A stretch of DNA of 64,000 nucleotides from Neodiprion pinetum (GCF_021155775.2 NC_060234.1:31369026-31433025); one strand, 5' to 3'; positions 1 to 12,121 are shown, numbered from the stretch's first letter. The notes: generated by a model not told the origin, from the sequence alone. Translations and numbers: made by a program.

Positions 1-3000
1 TTTCCGTCTTTTCGGATAGTATCTTTCGTTTCGGAGGCAATTTTTTTCATGTTTTCACGAACGTGCTTAACATCTACTCCGTCTATTTGGTGGAGATTTT
101 TTTCGACAATAAGAAAGCGTTCTTCATCCTTGACTAGTTGCAAATCAGTCAGTGATTGATCATTCGAGGTGTGACCTGTGTCGTTATTTTTCAACTCTTG
201 TAGCAGCCAGCTTTGTATTTTGCTTTCGACGGATGACAGTCTTTCCATGTTGGCAAGCAATTGTCTGTGATGATGGTCTGCCTGCAACTGACACTTCGCT
301 AAAATATCTTCAGATGTTTTGGCTCTTTGCTCTAACTCGCTCAACACGTGGATGCTACTCCTCAGCGTCACGTCCATACTTGCTTCCATTGGCGGCATCT
401 TGATCAGATCCCGATGCTTCAATTCAGAAATTTCTTTCTGCAACTCATCGATTCTCATTTCATGCTCATTGAAGTATACTGTGGCAGTTTTTTCGGATTG
501 TATGTTCGTTTGTGACAGCTGTTTTTCAAGCTTCGATACTTTGTCGTTCAAGGAATCTAAGTAACGCCTTTCCTCGTCTTGTCGGAGCTTGACGTCTTTT
601 TCAAACGCTTCCATTTTTGCCTCGCAATTTACTACCTTTACTTCCAATTGCACAAAAATATCTGTTACTCGTGCATCCTTTTCCAAGTTGTTAAAACTGA
701 GTGAACGTAGTTCCGTCTCCGTTGATATTCTTCTATCTGTTAGTGGAATTTCGTTACTCTCAAAACTAGCTTCGACGGTTTTTATTTCCTGCTTGGCATT
801 TTCTGGCCTCTGGAGAATTGGTTTTCTATTCCCCAAATTATCAAATTTTAACTGCAACCTATCCAGTAGTTCACCCACCGAATTTTTAATATATAACCCA
901 GTAATGCTCAGTTTACTATTTCTGCCATCGGTTTCCAAATCTGTACCTACTGGTTCATTAATTCGTTCCATAGTTTGATTTTCACTGCACATGGTCACTG
1001 CAATGCCAGAATCATCTATACCGCTGGCAGTACTGAATTTGAAAGAGCTTTGATTTTCGTTACAAACAGAACCGTCAGTGTTATCAGTGCTACTAGCATC
1101 TTGCCTTTGAAAAATTCCCTCGTTTAGCGAATCCAAACTCATAATTCGGTCTCTGGTGTTTTCGAACCGTTTCGTTGTCACAAATTCACCTTGAATGGGT
1201 GAATTTTCTATTTCAATACTGGTTATTTCCCTATTTATTTTCATGCCTTCAAGTCCAGTCACGGTTAATTCACAATCAGCATCATAAGGAAATAGGCCGA
1301 AATTGTGCTCGGTAGGATTAGAGTTTTTCTGAGCACGAACGCATCCAACTTTGTGCATCTTGTTAAGATCTTCAACCGCGCCCATTAGGTTCAACCGAAT
1401 AGATTCAGATTTCTTCAACTCTCCCTCTGTGTAAATCACTCGCGCTTCAGCATCGGCCAACTGCTTGGTTTGGCACTCTAATTTTTCCGTAATCTGGTCT
1501 AGCCGCTTTGATCGTTCCGCCAAGCACACGCTCGATTGGTCCAGCTGCTCTTCAAGGTCGTCGATCTTCTCGGCATGCTCAACGAGATTCGCGTTCGCCT
1601 CGATCAATTCTTCCTGCATACGACGGGCGTCCGAAGTTATCCTAATGTACTCCTCCTTGGCCTCGTTTAGAAATTCTTTAAGATTTTTAATGCGCTCCTC
1701 TCTACTGTTGAGTTGCCTCTTTAGTTCCTCGGTGAAATGCGCTCCGTCATCCTTACGTCGAATATCATTTTCAGCTGCTTCCAGCATTTTTTTCACGCCC
1801 CTCAGTTCCTCCTTGAGAAGTGACAGCTCGAAGACAGCTTTATTTTTCTCGGCAATTGCATTTTCCCTGGCTGATCTGAGCTCTTTAATTGTCTCTTTAG
1901 AAACGAGAATTTTCGCAGTCAAACTGGCATTCTCAGCCTCCATTTCTCGGATATCGGCTTCCCTGTCGTCAACAGCATCGCCGTCGTCCCAACGCCTGCG
2001 TTTCCTACTGTTCAGACAGTTTAGCTTTTCTTTGTAAAAATTTTCCACTTGGTTCACCGACCAGGCAAGAAGATGCTCCTGCTGCTCTTCCACGTCCTTT
2101 GAACGACTCATCCAGCTGGCCTCAAGGTCGTTTATCAACCCGGTATAAGTGTTGGCCATTTCTTCGCGAATTTCCAGATCCTTGTCTATCATAGACTTTT
2201 TCAACTCTGCGTACTCTTCCTGTAATTTTTCGTGTTCCGCTATCAAATCCTCGTAACATTCGCGAAGAACGTAGTCGCAGTTTTCGCTCTTTTCCGGACA
2301 AACTTCGTGCGTAGGATCTTCTACCACTGCGTGATCCCAATCGGTATAAGTTTTCACGCTCTGCGAAACGGCTCGCGAAAATCTTGTCGTGAACATTTTC
2401 TTCTTAACCTCCTTAGCCGGTTCTATGATAATTTTTTTTGCGATGGCAGAAAAATTTAGCACGTTCTGCGTCTCGGCGTACAAACTTGGCACAGGGTTCA
2501 CATTGACGATCAGAGTGATCTGTTCCTTCCCGGATAAAGCTTTCTGAAATAACCGTGTCAATTTTGATTCGCGGAACGGTCCGAGCAGCTCCGATTTTTG
2601 CCTCAACGACTGTCCTTCCCATATAGATTTCAAACATCTGCCAAGAACCAACAGACTCGTATTTATATTCTGCGTCTCCTTGAGTCGATCCCCCACGTTT
2701 TTCGTCATCTTCAAGCGTCCTGATCCTGCCAGATCGCAGAAAGACAGAGCGCTGACTTCGACGTCCTCGGTCGCGCTCTCCGCGTAATATTTGAGGAGTT
2801 TAATCGTGAATATACAGTGCGAACGAGAGCTTCGAAAATTCAGCGCCGTGGCTGCGGTCTTCGACCTGAACTGTCCGGCTAGTAAAACCTGATATGCCTC
2901 TTCATCGGAGTTGACGTAGACCATTCTTAAGTCCTTGATAAATGTCCTGCCTTGTTTGTCCGTCACCATTTTTAACGGTACTTTTTTCTTCTGGCAGTCA

Positions 3001-3869
3001 GTTGACAGCAGATCATATATAGCGTCGTTGTAGATCTCGGCGAAGGAAATCCAAACTGAGTACATGAGGTTCTCATTATGAGACAGCGTCGAATCGCTCT
3101 CTGTCGCTCTGATCGTCTCTCGCATAGTTTGGTAGGCGTTAATAAATTCCGTCTTCTCCGGAAACGGGAAAGAGAGCAGCTTGTCTCTTATCTCGAGTTC
3201 GCGCACTCGCTCCGTCGAGCTCAAACCAATAACGTTACTCTGATAAATCGGCTTGTACCACGGCGTTGACAGCGTCGAGTTTGCGTTACGGAACACGAAA
3301 TTAATACTCAATGGAATGATCCCGGGCGCCGAGGGGACCCCGTTAAGGGTGTAAGACTTTCCTGAATTGGAAGTGCCATAACTCATGACAGTCGAGCTTT
3401 GTCCGGCTAAGAAATCCTCGACCTGAGGCTTGATCGCTCCGTCGAACAATTCCTTCTGGGTGATGGACGGCCCGAAGGCAGACGTGAAGGTAAATGTTCT
3501 GCACACCCTTTCGTTCGCCTTGACATTCTTCAGGGATCTCGTGCTTACGTCGAGACTCGGGAATTTCGTTAACAACGTTGTAGAATTGACGATGGTATAA
3601 GCGTCTTCTTGTTCCTTTGTAAGCTCGATCTCTGGCGGGAAAGGCTTCAATCGAAGGTAAACCTTGATCGTCTGCGAGGCCATCGGTTCCGATCCAAGTG
3701 TCATGATGGAATCCTCTTCAGATTTGTTTAGTCCTATCTCGTTCTTCTCCTCTTGGAAATTAGTGTTTGATTGGGATTCACGGGAGGCGAGGGATACGGT
3801 TTCTCGCCTTTCAAGGGCATCTTGGCTACCTTGGCTATTCAGAGCAGAATTGATTTCCTTGTTGTCCAT
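1..3869 (-). CDS. Kinesin-6 family motor protein (KIF20B/MPP1-like), C-terminus beyond left edge
   Basis: The frame opens at ATG 3867-3869 and stays open for 1289 codons to the left edge, so the C-terminus is missing and no intron is visible. Residues about 67-480 are a kinesin motor. It starts with VYLRLKPF, has a P-loop GTSNSGKS (165-172), switch I NFRSSRSH (344-351) and switch II beginning DLAGSG (379-384). Further on are NINTSLLVLG, GPFRESKLTRLF and the neck-proximal FSAIAKK. A long insert between the P-loop and switch I, together with the N-[ST]-GK P-loop style, is typical of kinesin-6 (KIF20A, KIF20B, subito). These are plus-end motors of the central spindle and cytokinesis. Beyond the motor lie long charged heptad-like segments (about 505-860 and 1050 onwards) and a basic RKRRR cluster near residue 622, possibly nuclear localising. 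Length above 1289 residues favours KIF20B over the shorter KIF20A or subito. M56 and M63 are alternative starts. Oddity: the DLAGSE glutamate is glycine. Family assignment is confident, the exact orthologue less so. Confidence 0.9.
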   Translation of the reverse strand, partial: MDNKEINSALNSQGSQDALERRETVSLASRESQSNTNFQEEKNEIGLNKSEEDSIMTLGSEPMASQTIKVYLRLKPFPPEIELTKEQEDAYTIVNSTTLLTKFPSLDVSTRSLKNVKANERVCRTFTFTSAFGPSITQKELFDGAIKPQVEDFLAGQSSTVMSYGTSNSGKSYTLNGVPSAPGIIPLSINFVFRNANSTLSTPWYKPIYQSNVIGLSSTERVRELEIRDKLLSFPFPEKTEFINAYQTMRETIRATESDSTLSHNENLMYSVWISFAEIYNDAIYDLLSTDCQKKKVPLKMVTDKQGRTFIKDLRMVYVNSDEEAYQVLLAGQFRSKTAATALNFRSSRSHCIFTIKLLKYYAESATEDVEVSALSFCDLAGSGRLKMTKNVGDRLKETQNINTSLLVLGRCLKSIWEGQSLRQKSELLGPFRESKLTRLFQKALSGKEQITLIVNVNPVPSLYAETQNVLNFSAIAKKIIIEPAKEVKKKMFTTRFSRAVSQSVKTYTDWDHAVVEDPTHEVCPEKSENCDYVLRECYEDLIAEHEKLQEEYAELKKSMIDKDLEIREEMANTYTGLINDLEASWMSRSKDVEEQQEHLLAWSVNQVENFYKEKLNCLNSRKRRRWDDGDAVDDREADIREMEAENASLTAKILVSKETIKELRSARENAIAEKNKAVFELSLLKEELRGVKKMLEAAENDIRRKDDGAHFTEELKRQLNSREERIKNLKEFLNEAKEEYIRITSDARRMQEELIEANANLVEHAEKIDDLEEQLDQSSVCLAERSKRLDQITEKLECQTKQLADAEARVIYTEGELKKSESIRLNLMGAVEDLNKMHKVGCVRAQKNSNPTEHNFGLFPYDADCELTVTGLEGMKINREITSIEIENSPIQGEFVTTKRFENTRDRIMSLDSLNEGIFQRQDASSTDNTDGSVCNENQSSFKFSTASGIDDSGIAVTMCSENQTMERINEPVGTDLETDGRNSKLSITGLYIKNSVGELLDRLQLKFDNLGNRKPILQRPENAKQEIKTVEASFESNEIPLTDRRISTETELRSLSFNNLEKDARVTDIFVQLEVKVVNCEAKMEAFEKDVKLRQDEERRYLDSLNDKVSKLEKQLSQTNIQSEKTATVYFNEHEMRIDELQKEISELKHRDLIKMPPMEASMDVTLRSSIHVLSELEQRAKTSEDILAKCQLQADHHHRQLLANMERLSSVESKIQSWLLQELKNNDTGHTSNDQSLTDLQLVKDEERFLIVEKNLHQIDGVDVKHVRENMKKIASETKDTIRKDG

Positions 3870-5340
3870 AATGAACTGTTGAAACAATTTACGTACCGAG
3901 GGTCTGAGACTGCTAGATTTCTAATCTTTCGCGAGCAATTTTCAATTCCTACGCACTCATAGTTTTGACTATCACAAACCGTATCGGAAATTGCGGCTCG
4001 ATTTTTAACTTAATTACCGCACCGTTCGTACATGAATTTCAGTATTTTTTCCATGCCACTTGGAAGAAGATTTTTCCGCGACCGTGCCTTACGTCGAACT
4101 GTCAAATAGCAGCAATAAGGTTAACTGCATCCAGAAGGCATTCAATTTTTACTTCTACACTCGCGTTACACTAACATTCTGCTTTGCTTTTTTTTTGTTT
4201 TGCGCTAACACGATCATGCGAACGAACGTGTGCTTCAATTGCCAAGGAGAGAGCCAATTCACAAGAAGTACAAGAAGGACGATTTTTTATACTCTCAATT
4301 CTCGAGCTGAGAAATGGCGTTGAAAAGCACGTTGACAGCTATGGACTTGTATGTAGGAGTCTCGGAGTCGTTAAGTATTTACGTTATAAGGGAGACATCA
4401 CTTTTGATCTACTGCAGCCTCGTATATACGATGCTACCTGACTTATAGACCATAAAAAGCTCGAAGAGTATCTCTCTTCTGGAACGGCCTTGGAGTCGTA
4501 AGACGCAACGGTATGAAAAATAACAGCCCAGACTCGGCTGTATCGGGCGTTAATGTTTCTACGGGGATTGATGCCGACCTTTATGGGATATTTATTTAAT
4601 ACTGACAAATTCCCTAACCTCGCCGTGTCGGTAGCCACTTTTTTTATGGCTTCTTTAACGGCTGCCGAGGAGAGAGTTTTGAAGACGAGCGAACCAGGGC
4701 CTGAAACTTTAACCGTTTAGAATCGGGGAATGTGGAAGGATTTGAAAAATCGGATGGATTTCATTCTGAAAATGAAAGAAACAGCGAGACGGTCTATTCA
4801 AATCCTAGAAAGCTGGCGAGGAGCTGGAGGGACTGGAAAGTACAACACCTGCGAAGGAGAATTGTCAGTTTGACGAGCTGTCTCATTTCTTGCGAAATGT
4901 GATCCCGCATAGGGACGTGAGAGAGCAGAGCAGAGCCTCCGTCACATACCTTGCGGTATCTCGCAATTCTGAAAATATCTTCAAAGCAAACAGCAATTTA
5001 TATGCGCCTCGGTCGCCCCATTAAGCGTGGCCAATCAAAGCTAGAGCTAATAGCTGGGCGTCTATTTGAGATGGGATTTGCGATGCTGCGTATCTGAACA
5101 TCGGAATCTATTGGACACAGACAAGCTCTGTCTCTTTGGTCGAGTATTCCCCTTGCCGTTACTCGACGTTCATCTCGCCCCACAATCGGCTCCTTGTATC
5201 GACAGACCCGCCTTTGCCTGTGGCGTTTTGTTTTTTCGCTCGCGACTTTCCTTTGGGTCTTTGCCGCAGCTCGCATCGCCCCATCGCCCGCGTAAAGCTT
5301 GCCGCGAGAGCTTTTTCGGCAGCTAAACGTGCACCGCACG
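3870..5340. other. Upstream flank of the kinesin gene, no gene recognised
   Basis: This holds the 5' untranslated region and presumably the promoter of the minus-strand kinesin. On the minus strand, a pyrimidine-rich TTTCAACAG lies just before the start codon and could be a 3' splice site for a 5'-UTR intron. Short open frames are present on both strands, but none shows a recognisable domain. I could not place a TATA box or transcription start with confidence. Confidence 0.4.
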
Positions 5341-5383
5341 TTGTTCATCGTCTGTCTGACTGTCTGTCTGTCCGTCTGTCGGG
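5341..5383. repeat. Imperfect GTCT tetranucleotide repeat
   Basis: A run of GTCT/GTCC units with a few interruptions, readable directly in the sequence. It is a simple-sequence repeat with no sign of function. Confidence 0.75.
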
Positions 5384-7180
5384 AATCTCGCGATGCCCCC
5401 GTTGGTGGTCTTTGACGACGAGTCGCGAATCGTTTCGTCAAATTTTCCCTTTTCACGAAAATCATCCCGCATGAATACACGGCGAGCTCTACCTTGCGCT
5501 TTATCCTTAAACCTAAGCCTGCACGTCGGATGTCGTAAAATCGAAGAAATATGTGTTCTCTCGAGTTAATTTTTCGTCGAAAATGTACAACGCGTAACGG
5601 GCGCTCAGCGTTGGGAGAGAAGTTGAAGCGGCATCAGCAAGAGCAACGGCGGCAGCTGCCAATATCTACTCATCAGCGCGTAGGGCGACGAAGAGTGCAG
5701 GGGCGTTATGAAGGAGCGTGGAAGGGCGGGCGAAGCCGAAGGCACGTACCACGCGTGTTTCAAATCAACTCAAATAATAACGATGAGCTGTAAACGGCAC
5801 TAACGGGGAACCGGCCAGACTGATCCCAACTCTAGATAGATTTCCTACTTGTATCCGCGGTTGAGGCCCACGCGCAATCGGCTCGACTTGCCCCTTTAGT
5901 TGTGGTAATACACGCGTCTAACCCGAGCCGACATCATCTGCGCTTATCGTTAGGTGTTTGGATCTTGTGCCGCATACCGACTCACAGTGAACGTCGGCCA
6001 CGCGTCCTCATTCTCAATTGTCCAAACGGATGCGGGTGAGCCGCACCGCGCCCTGCCATATCCCGCGTAAGGACTTCGGTGACGTCTATCGAATGAGCAA
6101 GTCGAACTCAAACTCGTCATTTTGCTCACCGATGGTATTAAAAACTGATCAGATCTCGCTCCAGGAGTCAGCCCCTCGTCAGCCCGCGTAACAACGACTC
6201 TTTTAAAGTCTAAAGATTGACTCAGAGTCTCTCCGCACATCACAGACGAGTGCATGTGACCAATAGAATTAACGACACCAGCTGTCGCCGAAAGGAAAAA
6301 TTGCTTTTAGATCATCTGTTCAAAGCGACCTATTATAGAGTTACTCTTGACGATGTATCTTAATTAAAGGGTATAATTCGAGTGTTATTAATACATGAAA
6401 TGACGGTTATTATGATCAACGAAGCGGCGCTGCCCGCTTTATCTGGTTATGGCATCTCCTTGGTACAGGATACGACAAAGCTCCGATAATTCAGGACTTT
6501 GCTAGGTTCACTGTATAAGGTACGCCTCGGGCATCGAAGCCCTAAGAGTGGCTATACTGAAACTATTTGCGATGGAGATCTGAGGGTTAGATTTTCGCGA
6601 GGAATTTAGCCCCAACTCGGTCTGCTGATGCGCTTGAGAACCACTGAGCTAACCATTTAAGCTGTTTGTTAGGGCAACGGCCACGTGCCAGATTTGAAGA
6701 GGATAACAGGCACCGATAGTTCTGTGCACCGTCCATCGTCTGTGTGGCTTGGAGCCCGAACGTCAGTCACTAAGCCACCCTTTTGGCTTCCGATAGTTTC
6801 ACCCGGAGATCTCTACTTTTTCTTCTATTTCCGTCATTTTAACTCCTGCTCGTTGACGCGGATGATTTAATTTGGTGGCAATGATCCTCGCATAATATTG
6901 AGAGCGTATGAATTGGCAATATGATGAAACGTCGTTGGATGATATCGGATAAAGGTTCCTCTGACGAAAATCGAGATATTATATTTATCCATTTGTTTGC
7001 AAAAAGTCTCATAAATAAGATCCCTTTGACGAGCCGGTCTGAGCCGAGGGAAGCTGGGGAGAAGAGGAGGTGGGATGGGGTACATTAAGGCGCTGGTAAG
7101 ATTGAGCCAATACGCTTTCGGGCTGTCGTCAGTATTCCCAATTAACGAGATCCTTTCATCAGCTGAGATCCGAGTGAATT

Positions 7181-7183
<3 letters not shown>
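5384..7183. other. Non-coding stretch, no gene recognised
   Basis: Mixed-composition DNA. Open frames up to about 100 codons occur on both strands but have no recognisable domains. The only distinctive string is on the minus strand near 6630-6655, where TTAGCTCAGTGGTTCTCAA resembles either a tRNA-type internal A box or a hAT transposon end (see findings). Confidence 0.4.
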
Positions 7184-7215
<32 letters not shown>

Positions 7216-7220
7216 AGAAG
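7184..7220. repeat. (AG)n microsatellite followed by GAA repeats
   Basis: About 14 consecutive AG dinucleotides followed by GAAGAAGAAG. Such tracts are length-variable and, in insects, can act as GAGA-factor-type sites near promoters. No promoter can be shown here. Confidence 0.9.
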
Positions 7221-10200
7221 TGGAAAATGAAGTAAGATGGCGATAGGAAGGCAGTGGAGGGGTATTTATAAATATGATAATCATAAAAAGAAGCATTAAC
7301 ATCGATGAAGCGGCAAAGCAGATTCCTTCGAGATAGTGTAACGGGGGTGAAATTGATGGCGGAAGGTGGTTCGGTGATGGGGAAGGAGAGGAAGCCAGTT
7401 CGTGCGACGCGTAATCTAAAGGGAATAATTAATGCGGATCGCAGTGGCGTAGAGGCGTTGATTGGCTCGAGATTAAAATATCTCTCGGTTTCTCATCTCT
7501 CACCGTCTTAACAGTATAACAGAAAACCAACTTGCACGAATGAAAAAAAAATTCTAAAAGTTCACCTTATATCACCGATGAATTTATAATTAGCAAAATT
7601 TATTATTATTTTCCCTCAAGCTTCATTCAAGAAAGAAGTTTAATTTCGGAAATTCCGCTGATTCCTGAAATTCGGAAGATTCACCCGGCGCTTCCCTATG
7701 TCGTTGTTGACAACATCTGGAAACGTGTGACTATTTTAAGTATATCACGAGTGCCCGCCAATGCCTGATAAAAGTAGCGATGAAGCAGGTGAGACGACGG
7801 ATGGCGGTGCGTGGGGGTTGTCGTCGAAGGAGTGGAGACATTATAGGGGCGCCGACAGAGCTGATCAAAGACGATGGAGCTTTGAGGAGGAAAATTGGCA
7901 AAGAGAGTCTCGAGCTCGCGACTCGCTACTCGCCTTCGCTGTGAGAGCATCAAAACTAATACGACGTTAAATCAGAAGTTAAAGGTGTTAGCGAATTACG
8001 TCGTTTATCGGATAGAGGCTGGATCGAGGCAGCGGCGGTACAGAGAATCCGAAGACGAGGTGGATCATCAGACGTACAGGCATGGTCCATAGGTGGAGGG
8101 ATACGGGGTAAAATTAATTTCGCATCATGCGTGTTTCGATAAACTAACCTCGTTGATCACCGAGACCAGCCCGAGGCTTTTGCAGCAAACTTCAAAGATC
8201 CCGCACGATGAACAATCGTCCGCGATGGCGGCAGATTCTCACGTATCTGTTATAAATGTTTTATAAGTCACAGACGCGAGGATCGAAGGTTGTGTAATCA
8301 GTGTTGATTGGCTACATCACAGCTGCATGAAAGTTCTGTTCGATGAGGTTTTCCTCCTTGGGGACTTTTTCAATAACTTTCGCTCTCTCTCGTAATTGGC
8401 GGCCAGTGACATCTCCCCGTCTTCCTCCGCCTTCCTTTCTCCGTTCCATTCCCTCCCGCAACACCCTCCGTCGTCCCTGAAACATCGTATATAACAATAT
8501 CCCCACGGTGCTACTGTCCTGCTGGGTATAGATAGAGAAACATTAAGTAGCCCCCGCCTTCTCTCCCACTCGCTCTCCCTACGGACGGACACGCATGGAC
8601 ATTCGCGCTGTAACCACATCGGCTACCGATGGCGTTGCCCTTCTTTCATTTCATGTCTGGCGGACGCTCTTTCCTACCAGTAGTTCTCATCCACGCAGAT
8701 CTGTGCGTTATAGAATAAGGGGGATCGTGGTCTTATTGTCCATCCGTTGATCTTCGTGGAAACAACCTCAAACTACTCGAGTCAATGAAGATCAATTGTC
8801 GCGCTTGATCCATCAAACTCAGATATAATATCGACCCGAATGATCTCAACGTAATGAGAACGCTTGTTCGGTACACGTGAATTGTACTACGAGAGCTGTG
8901 AATATTGATTATTTTTTAATTAAAGTTGCGCAAATTCTCCTGGACTTTATCATCCTTATATATTTTTTTTCCTTAATGACGAGAAACAATTACAGATCGC
9001 GAATCTCGGAGAATTGCAGGGTGACAACCACTATATACTTATAGGCGAGAGAATGGGGAAAAGAAGAGGAGATCTCGGTTGATAGCTCGCTTTGGGACTC
9101 GCCTATAAGGCATAGGGATGGGTACACATATTTGGGCCATAAACGTTTATATTGGGCTCAGTGCTTCACTAATACTGATATTGGCAAGTTATTGGCGCCC
9201 CGGCTCATCGCTGACGTCACATCCTGCGCACATTTCGTCTCTGTATATCCTCGGCCATCACCGCAACGGCACAGAGCACGGAGAAGACTTGATGAGAAAT
9301 ACGCTGATCCGTAAAACGAGAACAGCTTCGGGGACACGGGTGAATCCAATTAGTACCAAAATGCGAAATCGTCGAATTTTTGCTACACATACTCCGTACG
9401 AAACCATAAAACTTGTGGGGCAAGTTTAGGGAGGTGGTGTAAGCATATAGTTCTAGTAAATGTACAGGATCGTGTACGCATACGTGTGATTGCAAGCCAT
9501 ATTATCATAGTGCAAAAATGACGAAATTGAATTGCGTCGATCATGGTTCCGATTATGGTTCAAGACTCGATTGAGAATTTCGAGAGCTTTAGCTAATTCA
9601 ATTGGAACCTTTCTCAACTTGCGATGGGCTTCCAATAGCGTTTCGCATTATGCCTAATCGGGGCCTTTATAATTATCGGTTCCTAAAATTTGTGTCAAGT
9701 GCGTGAATCTTTGCAGAATCGAAGTGTGGTGTGGTTTCTTATATTCTGCACGAACAATTCGCAGAAAAAAAAATTAGAAATATTTTTCGGCAAGTACTTT
9801 TCTGTGACGCTTGCACTTTAGCGGTGGCGTCCAGGCACCGGACATAAAATCAGAGGATACGGATCCGATAGCAACTAGGTTCGTCGAGGGAAGCTCCTGG
9901 CGTTGGCGAAGTGCATTCGCCCATCAAATAACATCGGCAGTACCTATAACCGGCTTAAGCCGGACCCATAAACCGGCCGCCTCTTCCTCCCTTCGTACCT
10001 ATCCTGGTTCCTTCGGTGCCCTCTAGCCACCAGCCTCCCCCCGTCGTATTCCGCGAAAACACTAACTTGTGATCAGACCGCTTAACCACAAGTCGACCAC
10101 TGCCTCGCCACAGCCGAACTGCCCTGGTATCAGGAGTTGCTGGACTTAGAGGCTTTACTCGCGATATCAGTTGATTGGGTCTCTGGTTGCCTCACTCGAT

Positions 10201-11130
10201 CGCCGCCCTCTTAATTATACGAGAAGATGAGGACAGCTTTTTCCTTTCCCCGAACCCCAACCGCAGCAGCGATTTTCCCGCACTCTTCTCTCTCAGTTTT
10301 GGTCAATGACATTTGATAGCTGAAGAAATAATTCGGATCGTGGTTTGATTTTACTCCTGAGTGTTCAATGTTTTTGAATTATTGATCTGAAGTCAGAATA
10401 ATTGCAGGTCAGCAATGCTTTTGTACATAAACTGCCTTTTATTTGACAATTGTCGCGCAACAACTGCATGCATTTATTTCTTACGTCGTTCTCCACAACA
10501 GAGTTGTTGTCAAAATGCGATCAAACTGTTGCTACTCCAGTCGGAGGACGGATATATATGCGTTTACGGGGGTGACGTTATGGTGCTATCGGCTATCTGC
10601 ACCTGTAAGCTACAACTCTTGACTGTAAAGCGAATAATAGCCAAGACATTCGACGCTGTAATTATTCGCCGTGACCAGTGGCATACGCCTCGTGTAGCCG
10701 GTGCGTGCAATATCTCAATACTGATGTATCGTTCTATCTATTGAACTTCTGTATAAATGTTAGTTAGCAATTATGTACATGTGCAGATGCATACAGAACG
10801 CCTTTGTCACTTTAGTAGTCCGTAACGTATGAAGTATGTAATATGTATAACGTAACATTTGTTTGCACGAGTCAGTATGTGTATAACATGCATCGTCAAT
10901 ATCAATTCATCCGTTCAGGTCTCAGCAGCAATATCTTAAAAAGTTACAGCAGAATTCGTGACCGAGAAATTATGATAAATCCACGTTTACTACATGAAAT
11001 TCGTTTCAAGACATGCGAATCGTTAGAGGTGATAGGTTGAAGGAAAATGATGCTATGATCTATCTTAAATAATTTTCAGTACGTGCAGTTTGATGGATGC
11101 TAAAATTCCTCATATTTGTTCAATACATTG
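7221..11130. other. Non-coding stretch, no gene recognised
   Basis: No frame resembles a known protein. Short open frames at 7305-7511, 8312-8619, 9118-9429 and 10415-10744 are unrelated to each other and lack domains, signal peptides or repeats. I see no RNA gene here. Confidence 0.4.
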
Positions 11131-11162
11131 AGACAGTGAAAAAACGTTTTTTCAGACTGTCT
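11131..11162. repeat. 32-bp near-perfect palindrome
   Basis: A perfect 18-bp palindrome, TGAAAAAACGTTTTTTCA (11137-11154), is flanked by AGACAG on the left and CTGTCT on the right. A two-base GA bulge sits on the right arm. It could form a hairpin or cruciform. Function unknown; it may be a remnant of a foldback element. Confidence 0.8.
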
Positions 11163-12121
11163 TCGACTTAATTTGTAAGTTTAGTTAGTCCCTTTCTCCA
11201 TCCGAAGCCTCAATTGAAAAGTGCAAGTTTCTTACGCCAAATCATATCTGGCTGAATGCGAGAGGACGCATAAAACAGAATTTAGAAGAAAAAAATTGAT
11301 GAAACAAAAAGAATGAATGACTGTGAAATATCACGTGCAATCTTTCAATGATTGCCACCTTAGCGTCTGTCGTCGCAGCAGAGTAGAAGGAAGAGCAAAT
11401 CAAATTGATTCGATCATCCTCGGTAAGAGTCTATAAATAGGGCCGATGATGAAACGGAGCAAACGAGATGATGTGGCCTCTGATCGACCCAATCAATGCA
11501 TACACTAAATCATCGTCTAAACTGACGGCTATAACACACATTGCAGGTTTTAACGCGCGTGTACGGTGGGCGGCCGGAAGAAGCCACTCATCCAGTGATT
11601 GCCGATGTATGGCATCTTTATGAGACACACCGCTGTTACACGAACCTACGACTGTATTATATTCATACGCAATCATATACTTATCGCTTTCATACCCAGA
11701 TATGTGTGATACGTCGATCCACTTGCTATCTGTCACGAGGTAATCAACGCGGGCCGCAGCTGCGCCTGTTCAATGTTTTATAATTTCCCCCGCCCCGCCA
11801 TCCGTCGCGGTTTAACTTCGGGAACAAACCCCAGCATCCATGCGTCCGTCCATCGATCAACAGCCGACGATGAATGTCTTTCGACCGGTCCCAAAGCTGT
11901 TTGGAATAAAAATTGGTCAAAAATCGACATCGACTTGAAAGTAAACGATCGTTTCGATGGAAGTCAGTCGAATCTCGCGAGCCGGTTAACCGTTGATCGG
12001 TCTAACGTCCCCGTCCTGCGGCTCCTCCACAATCAGGCATCGACTTTTCCATTAGCCGCAAAGGTTGCGGGTATATCGTAACGGCAAGATTGGTCGTTGG
12101 TTCGTATACGGAACGGGAGAC
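11163..12121. other. Non-coding stretch, no gene recognised
   Basis: Short frames only, the largest about 100 codons on each strand, without domains. No repeat or RNA signature seen. Confidence 0.4.

Noticed and set aside
1465..2037. 190-codon plus-strand frame rich in serine and phenylalanine
   Set aside because: It lies opposite the kinesin coiled coil. Its composition is what the complement of a Glu/Lys/Leu-rich coding strand gives.
4998..5480. 160-codon minus-strand frame
   Set aside because: Arg/Thr-rich with no domain. It crosses the GTCT repeat and is probably a chance frame.
7441..7455. CAGTGGCGTAG resembling a hAT terminus
   Set aside because: No matching inverted end or 8-bp target duplication was found nearby.
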